Positions 12,295-17,258 of a DNA stretch of 17,258 nucleotides are shown here, in pieces. The stretch is from positions 1-17,258 of the forward strand of contig JAEDIW010000048.1 of assembly GCA_016296655.1 (NCBI GenBank), given 5' to 3'. Below the pieces are notes generated by a model that was given only the letters and a program-made list of their open reading frames with translations, was not told where the DNA came from and searched no databases. The DNA is from Treponema sp. GTDB lineage: Bacteria; Spirochaetota; Spirochaetia; Treponematales; Treponemataceae. The number at the start of each line of letters is the position of its first letter. Positions within the stretch are counted from its first letter, which is position 1. The position numbers and the translations under genes were made by a program.

Positions 12295-13796
12295 TACAGC
12301 TCCCCTTTCTGTGCTTTCTGATGAAGCTCTGTAATCTGTGAAAGAAGACTGTCTATTTCGGCATTGAGCTTTGTACGCTTTTCTTCGTAGTTCTGGATTG
12401 TTTCTGCGACGCTTAAGATTTCTTCTTCTTCGTGAGGATATCCGCAGACATCAAAATTGTAATTTGAATCAATGAGTTCCTGTGCTGTGTAGCATTTTGC
12501 TTTTGGATTTCCTTCTTCGTCTGTAATTTCTTTACGGTCATTCCACCAGGTAATACAATCATCAAAGTGTTTTAATTCCATCGGCTTGGTTTTGCTAAAG
12601 TGCTTTCGGTCGCTTGGAATATCTACGCGGTAGAACCATGTTTTTCCAGTCGGCTCTTCATTATTGAAGAAAAAAATGTTTGTTGTAATGCTTGTATAGG
12701 GACTAAATACGCTACCAGGCAAACGGACAATTGTATGAAGATTAAAATCCGTAAGAAGCTTTTTCTTAAGATTATTTTTTGCATTATCGTTTCCAAACAA
12801 AAATCCGTCTGGAACAATTACTGCGGCACGGCCTTCTTTTTTAAGGCGGTACATGATGACTGCCATAAATAAATCAGCTGTTTCACTTGAACGCAAGTCT
12901 GCAGGGAAATTCTGTTTGATGTCGTCCTTTTCGCTTCCGCCGTATGGTGGATTCATAAGAATTACGTCAAAAGCATCTTTCTGGGTATAGTCCAAAAGTT
13001 TATAAATGAGAGAGTTTCCGTGATAAACTTTCGGACTGTCCAGACCATGTAAAAGCATGTTTGTAACACAAAGCATATAAGGGAACTGCTTTTTTTCCAC
13101 AGCATAAATTGAGTTGTAGATTTTTTCTGATTCTTCGTTTGAAATGCTGCCCTTTGCGTCTTTTACTTCTTCAAGTTCTTTTATCCAGCTGGAAAGGAAT
13201 CCGCCAGTACCGCAGGCAAAATCTGCCATTGTTTCGCCAATCTGAGGTTTAATCATTTTTGCCATAAATTGAGTTACGGCACGTGGTGTATAAAACTCAC
13301 CGGCACTTCCGGCACTCTGGAGTTCTTTAAGAATTGTTTCGTAGATTTCTCCAAAGGCGTGAGTTTCTTCGTAGCTTCCAAAATCCAGCTCGTCGATAAT
13401 ATTTACAATCTGACGAAGAAGTACACCGTCCTTCATGTAGTTGTTTGCATCTTCAAAAGTCGTTCGCACAATAGTCTGACGAATTGGTGTATCAGGTGTG
13501 ATTTCCAGATTTTTTAAAGTTGGGAAAAGCTTATTGTTTACAAAGTTCAGGAGCTTATCGCCGGTAAGACCATCGCCCTGATTTTCTGAATGTGCCCAGT
13601 TGCGCCAGCGAAGTTCTTCCGGGATAATTGATTCGTATTTTTCATCTTCAAATTCCCAGTCCTCTTCCTTTGAGTCATATACCTTTAAAAATAGCATCCA
13701 GGCTATCTGTTCAATTCTCTGTGCATCACCGTTGATTCCAGCATCATTACGCATTACATCGCGAATGCGTTTTACAAAACTACTTAAATTGCTCAT
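12294..13796 (-). CDS. hsdM: HsdM, type I restriction-modification DNA adenine methyltransferase
   Basis: 500 aa. It methylates adenine N6 at the site chosen by HsdS, and two copies with HsdS make the modification enzyme. An HsdM_N helical domain (about 5-135) comes first. The methylase domain follows: EFYTPRAV (167-174), SAM-binding DFACGTGGF (192-200) and catalytic NPPYGG (282-287). The C-terminus is a coiled-coil-like helix (EEKRTKLNAEIDSLLSQITEL) for contact with HsdS. Length is normal and no key residue is missing. The ATG at 13796 lies 58 nt after the two-TM gene; this is the widest gap in the operon and holds a palindrome. Downstream it overlaps rhuM-fic. Confidence 0.94.
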   Translation of the reverse strand: MSNLSSFVKRIRDVMRNDAGINGDAQRIEQIAWMLFLKVYDSKEEDWEFEDEKYESIIPEELRWRNWAHSENQGDGLTGDKLLNFVNNKLFPTLKNLEITPDTPIRQTIVRTTFEDANNYMKDGVLLRQIVNIIDELDFGSYEETHAFGEIYETILKELQSAGSAGEFYTPRAVTQFMAKMIKPQIGETMADFACGTGGFLSSWIKELEEVKDAKGSISNEESEKIYNSIYAVEKKQFPYMLCVTNMLLHGLDSPKVYHGNSLIYKLLDYTQKDAFDVILMNPPYGGSEKDDIKQNFPADLRSSETADLFMAVIMYRLKKEGRAAVIVPDGFLFGNDNAKNNLKKKLLTDFNLHTIVRLPGSVFSPYTSITTNIFFFNNEEPTGKTWFYRVDIPSDRKHFSKTKPMELKHFDDCITWWNDRKEITDEEGNPKAKCYTAQELIDSNYNFDVCGYPHEEEEILSVAETIQNYEEKRTKLNAEIDSLLSQITELHQKAQKGEL

Positions 13797-13812
13797 TTAT
13801 TATTCCGCCCTA

Positions 13813-13849
13813 TTTTTCGTCACATAGATTTGTGATTTTCTACGAAAAA
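13813..13849. repeat. Intergenic palindrome A, related to element B
   Basis: TTTTTCGT (13813-13820) and ACGAAAAA (13842-13849) are perfect 8-bp arms, with CACA/TGTG inside. The stretch from the left arm on matches the left part of element B (9231-9264) at most positions, sharing TTTTCGTCACA, GATTTGTGATTT and CTACG. It fills the gap between the two-TM gene and hsdM, just upstream of the hsdM ribosome binding site. It may influence hsdM translation or act as a weak terminator. Confidence 0.6.
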
Positions 13850-13854
13850 CATTC

Positions 13855-14625
13855 TTATTTCTTTGTTCCATCTTTCAATAATTTATTTACATCGTTTTTT
13901 ATTCTCATATATTCTGAATTTTCATTTCTTGTATTTTTATAAATAAAATGTGGAACTATATCTTGACCTGGAGAAATTCTATACAGACTAAACATCGCAA
14001 ATGAATCCATTAAAATAATAGCCATAGTAGTATATAGATTTTGAGTATAAATATACAAATTGTATTTGTCATGTAGTTTCTCTTTTTTTAGTTCTTTAAT
14101 AAATTCATTAATTTTATTGACATAGTAATTTCCTTCATGTCCATTTTTTCTAGTTAATACAGAAATTGAATCAGGTGTATCAGGATCCAATAAAATAAAT
14201 GTTGTTTTTTTATTTTTAAGTGCAAATCTTTTTCTAAACAAATCAATATTATTCGAGAAAAAACGTTTTCCGTCATTCATTACAATTACAACTTCATCAC
14301 TAGCTAAAAAATCATTACAATACTTCAATTCTTTTAATGGAAATGAAGTATCAATTTTGTCCAAACCTGCTTCATTTAGTGACAACAAAAAGGGTATTTT
14401 TTCAGAAATAAGATTTCTGAGGTTTTCTTCATTTATATCTCGTTGTAACTTATTGCCAATCATGGTAAATAGTGCTGCTGTAATCAATGAATAAGAAACT
14501 GATTTTAGAATTTCTTTTATAATTTGGTCATTTACATAAGAAAATGCGATATATAGTAAAATAAAGCTAAATACTATTACAAATGCAGCTAATAAATAAA
14601 TTTTCAAATTTTTATTTTTTTTCAT
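13855..14625 (-). CDS. Two-TM protein of unknown function inside the hsd operon
   Basis: 256 aa. An in-frame ATG at 14724 would overlap hsdR by 98 nt; the ATG at 14625 is chosen because AAGGTGG lies 6 nt upstream and the gap to hsdR is then 1 nt. TM helices lie at about 8-30 and 39-58. Then comes a cytosolic alpha/beta domain (about 95-245) with VVIVMNDGKRFF, TFILLDPDTPDS (142-153), NGHEGNYYVNKI and a final SPGQDIVPHFIY. The LLDPD pattern with this spacing recalls PLD-like/DUF5919 domains, but no HKD catalytic motif is present. I recall this only as a pattern. Being co-translated with hsdR and before hsdM suggests a membrane-bound partner or an effector of the restriction system. Confidence 0.7.
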   Translation of the reverse strand: MKKNKNLKIYLLAAFVIVFSFILLYIAFSYVNDQIIKEILKSVSYSLITAALFTMIGNKLQRDINEENLRNLISEKIPFLLSLNEAGLDKIDTSFPLKELKYCNDFLASDEVVIVMNDGKRFFSNNIDLFRKRFALKNKKTTFILLDPDTPDSISVLTRKNGHEGNYYVNKINEFIKELKKEKLHDKYNLYIYTQNLYTTMAIILMDSFAMFSLYRISPGQDIVPHFIYKNTRNENSEYMRIKNDVNKLLKDGTKK

Positions 14626-14626
14626 T

Positions 14627-17182
14627 TTATGCCACCTTATACAATTCTGCTTCCAATTCTCTAATCGCCTGTCTGTATTTATCATTACCACCAAATAAAG
14701 CAGCAATTCGAGCTGGTTTTCCATATTTAGTAAATGGATTCTGTTTTAGAATCTCTGTTGATTCAATATCATAAATACCAAGTTCAGCATATTTATCAAG
14801 CAATGCATTGATAACTTCTTTTGCAGCTTCTCCGTATTTGCCGAAAATATCTCGTTTCCTAACGTTGTTTACTCGCTCACGACGTGTTAAAGGTTTCTGA
14901 TTGAATGCTATATGACAAATAAAATCAAAGTCATCTACATCTGTCATGTTCTGGTCTTTCTTAATCAGTTCAAGGTCAATGCCTTTTTCTTTGAGCATAT
15001 TACGGATGATTTCTTTTTTTTGTTCACCATTCCAGGTCTGAATAAAGTTTTCCAAAGTCTGATAAGTTCCAAGAATACTTTCTTTTGTGTAGTCCTCGAT
15101 AGATTCCTGCTTCAAGAGTTTTCCGTCGGTGTCATAAATTGAAACTAAACGCTGAAGAACATCTACTTTTATTTGACCTTTTCCAATAATTTGAACTGTG
15201 CGTTTTTCAGTTTTTTGTTCATCTTCATCATCACTGTCACTTCGACTACGCTCAGTTACCGAGTTTTCTTCATCAGACATTCTCTGTTCGTTGAACGTTG
15301 TCGAACCGAAATCTTCATCCTGTTCAATTTCGCCATCCCAGTCAGGGTCTGCAAATAATCGGCTTACTCTGCGAAAGTCCATAATTGTAAAATGAGTTTT
15401 CCCTTTGTTATAGCGAAGTCTTGTACCACGACCGATAATCTGTTTAAACTCTGTCATTGAATTGATAAGTTCATCAATAACAATAAGTTTGACCATCTTA
15501 CAATCCGAACCCGTTGAAAGAAGTTTTGAAGTTGTTGCAATTACAGGATACTTTTCTCCTACGGAAATAAAATAATCTAGTTTTTCTTTTCCATATTTGT
15601 CGCTACCTGTAATACGAACAACATACTGTTCTTTTACATTTCCCTGGTTATCCCTAGGAACCATATCTGTATTAAGATTATTCAAGGCAACACGCATTCT
15701 GTCAGCTGCATCTTCTGTAGGACAGAATACAATTGTTTTAGACATGCGGTCTGTTTCTTTCAGGTACTTTGTAATTTCAGCTGCTACTTCATCAATGCGG
15801 TCTTGAACAATAATGTTGTAATCGTAATCAGATAGGTTATATTCGCGGTCTTCAATTTCATTTCCATGAATATCCTTCTGCCATTTTCTTGGCCGCCAGC
15901 CGTCATCAATATTTGTATGTACGTTAATTACCTTGAATGGTGCAAGGAATCCGTCTTCGATTCCCTGCTTAAGGCTGTATGAATAAACCGGCTCTCCAAA
16001 ATAATCAATATTCGAAACATATTTTGTTTCCTTTGGAGTTGCAGTCATACCAATCTGAGTAGCACCTGTAAAATAATCAAGAATCTTTCGCCATCGAGAA
16101 TCAGCCTTTGCGGAACCGCGGTGACACTCATCTACAATAATCAAATCAAAGAAATCAGGAGTAAAGAATTCTTTATACTTTGAAAGTTCGTTTTCAATCT
16201 CTTCTTCTGTTTCTTCCTCTTCATCATTATAATGTTTTGTAGAATCTAGCTGCTGGTACAAAGCAAAGTAAACCTGATAAGCAGAGATTTTGGATTTATC
16301 TTCTTTCTGGAAATTGATTTTATGAATTACTTTTTCAAGAGGCTTAAAATCCTGCTGAATTGACTGGTCTACAAGATTGTTTCTGTCTGCAAGATAAAGA
16401 ACTTTTTTCTTTGTTCCAGATTCAATCAAACGCCATACAATCTGAAATGCTGTATAAGTTTTTCCAGTTCCTGTTGCCATTGCAATGAGTATACGAGCCT
16501 GTTGTTTTGCAATTGCTTCAAGAGTTCTGTTTACTGCATTACGCTGATAATAACGTGGCGGATAACAGTCTGCTCCAGAATAGAAAGGTGTATTCATAAG
16601 GTTCTCTTCAAAACAAAGAGGAACATCATAAAACTTAGTATTGCCGTCAATCGCATATTCCATGCGGTTTTCAACTTCTGCTATCTTTTCTGCATTTACT
16701 CCACGCCAGCGGGCCATAAGTTCATCTGCTGTAGGGAATTCAGATAACGGGAATTCTTTTTCAAAGCCGGTAGTAAAATCATGTTCAAAAAAACTTGAGC
16801 CGTTGGAAGTGTAGACAAACGGAACATTGAGCAAAACTCCGTAACTGATAGCCTGCTGTAAGCCAAAGGAAGATGAGTGGTTATTGTCTTTTGCTTCAAC
16901 GATGGCAAGCGGTGTTCCCTTGTTGTGCCAGAGGATATAGTCGCACCTCTTTCCTTTGTCGCGGCTGGGGATGTTGCCTTTGATGCGGACTTTGCCGTCC
17001 GTAAAATCATTGAGCGGAGAGTAAGCGATATGAAGATTCTGATTGCGTTTTTTTACGGCCTTCCAAATCTCCGTCTCCATGGTGATTTTTTTTGCATCCC
17101 ATTTTGCTTCCAGGGCAGTTGTTATGTATTCATGCTTTATGTCTTCTTCAGACATTTCGTGAATATCAAAAATATCACTCAT
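14627..17182 (-). CDS. hsdR: HsdR, type I restriction-modification restriction subunit
   Basis: About 851 aa. It translocates DNA with ATP and cuts unmodified DNA with HsdM and HsdS. The N-terminal PD-(D/E)xK nuclease shows Asp81 and EAK (96-98). The SF2 motor follows: Walker A ATGTGKT (236-242), DECH (351-354), TATP (380-383) and QIIGRGTR of motif VI. The C-terminus (NPFTKYGKPARIAALFGG) is like the EcoEI_R_C domain. The ATG at 17182 is chosen because GGGAG lies 8 nt upstream; an ATG at 17206 lies in frame above it. It overlaps the regulator stop by 8 nt. An in-frame palindromic insert encoding SVTERSRSDSDDEDEQ-type residues lies between motor and C-terminal domain (about 626-648). No disruption is seen. 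Confidence 0.93.
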   Translation of the reverse strand: MSDIFDIHEMSEEDIKHEYITTALEAKWDAKKITMETEIWKAVKKRNQNLHIAYSPLNDFTDGKVRIKGNIPSRDKGKRCDYILWHNKGTPLAIVEAKDNNHSSSFGLQQAISYGVLLNVPFVYTSNGSSFFEHDFTTGFEKEFPLSEFPTADELMARWRGVNAEKIAEVENRMEYAIDGNTKFYDVPLCFEENLMNTPFYSGADCYPPRYYQRNAVNRTLEAIAKQQARILIAMATGTGKTYTAFQIVWRLIESGTKKKVLYLADRNNLVDQSIQQDFKPLEKVIHKINFQKEDKSKISAYQVYFALYQQLDSTKHYNDEEEETEEEIENELSKYKEFFTPDFFDLIIVDECHRGSAKADSRWRKILDYFTGATQIGMTATPKETKYVSNIDYFGEPVYSYSLKQGIEDGFLAPFKVINVHTNIDDGWRPRKWQKDIHGNEIEDREYNLSDYDYNIIVQDRIDEVAAEITKYLKETDRMSKTIVFCPTEDAADRMRVALNNLNTDMVPRDNQGNVKEQYVVRITGSDKYGKEKLDYFISVGEKYPVIATTSKLLSTGSDCKMVKLIVIDELINSMTEFKQIIGRGTRLRYNKGKTHFTIMDFRRVSRLFADPDWDGEIEQDEDFGSTTFNEQRMSDEENSVTERSRSDSDDEDEQKTEKRTVQIIGKGQIKVDVLQRLVSIYDTDGKLLKQESIEDYTKESILGTYQTLENFIQTWNGEQKKEIIRNMLKEKGIDLELIKKDQNMTDVDDFDFICHIAFNQKPLTRRERVNNVRKRDIFGKYGEAAKEVINALLDKYAELGIYDIESTEILKQNPFTKYGKPARIAALFGGNDKYRQAIRELEAELYKVA
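15241..15305. repeat. In-frame palindromic element in hsdR
   Basis: TTCGACTACGCTCA (15241-15254) and TGAACGTTGTCGAA (15292-15305) form an inverted repeat with 12 of 14 pairs. It is translated as a Ser/Arg/Glu-rich linker containing SVTERSRS. I recall that peptide and the TTCGACTACGCTCAG core as signatures of dispersed repeats in several bacterial groups. The arms differ in sequence from those in hsdS, so this is a second element family. Confidence 0.6.
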
Positions 17183-17258
17183 TGTTTTTCTCCCTCTCTC
17201 CACCATTCACTTCCATAATATCCCCAATCTCGCAGTCAAGCGCAATGCAGATTTTCCT
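17175..17258 (-). CDS. XRE-family transcriptional regulator, C-terminal end (partial)
   Basis: The last 27 codons of a protein running off the right edge, read KICIALDCEIGDIMEV then a short Gly/Glu-rich tail. LxKICxALDCxIGDIMEV is the typical end of small Cro/CI-type helix-turn-helix proteins. The stop (17175-17177) overlaps the hsdR start, so it is the first visible gene of the operon and probably controls it, like the controller proteins of other restriction systems. The helix-turn-helix itself is outside the window. Confidence 0.75.
   Translation of the reverse strand, partial: RKICIALDCEIGDIMEVNGGEREKNNE

Noticed and set aside
1..17258. CRISPR arrays, tRNA or rRNA genes, transposases
   Set aside because: No regularly spaced repeats, cloverleaf tRNA, rRNA blocks or transposase motifs were seen on either strand. 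The repeats present are palindromic elements and hsdS duplications.

Overview
The window looks like a chromosomal segment of a low-GC spirochaete, most likely a gut or rumen Treponema. The reasons are the AT-rich coding style, a MetQ lipoprotein close to the treponemal Tp32 type with a spirochaete-like lax lipobox, and many dispersed palindromic repeats. This is family-level inference made by eye, not a database match.

Left part (1-3199, + strand): a hairpin-rich gene-free leader, a promoter flanked by two copies of a 23-bp palindrome, then metQ-metN-metI, a complete methionine ABC importer. The metQ-metN spacer is full of palindromes. The rest of the window is on the minus strand and converges on metI.

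Middle part (3309-6977, - strand, read from high to low coordinates): a CPA2-type Na+/H+ antiporter with its own promoter; a vapB-like antitoxin whose promoter lies in the antiporter 3' end; a broken PIN toxin; a D12-class DNA adenine methyltransferase with an extended -10 promoter; a 40-codon ORF; and a metallo-beta-lactamase-fold hydrolase. The hydrolase promoter carries a third, degraded copy of the metQ palindrome.

Right part (7083-17258, - strand): one tightly coupled defence operon. In transcription order it is xre regulator (partial, at the window edge), hsdR, a two-TM protein, hsdM, a RhuM-Fic/Doc fusion, a Fic-winged-helix protein, hsdS, a one-TM protein, an Mrr-like type IV endonuclease with an N-terminal reader-like domain, and possibly a 34-aa ORF. 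Most junctions overlap or lie within 4 nt, so the genes are probably co-transcribed and translationally coupled. HsdR, HsdM and HsdS form a standard type I restriction-modification system. The Fic proteins, the Mrr-like enzyme and the membrane proteins look like accessory or layered defence functions.

The most unusual points are: (1) palindromic elements sitting in frame inside hsdS (two copies with identical outer arms but different interiors) and hsdR, with a related copy between genes; (2) an unrecognised two-TM protein between hsdR and hsdM; (3) a candidate methionine operator shared by metQNI and the hydrolase gene; (4) two different Fic proteins inside one hsd operon, one of which starts with a copy of the hsdS 5' end.
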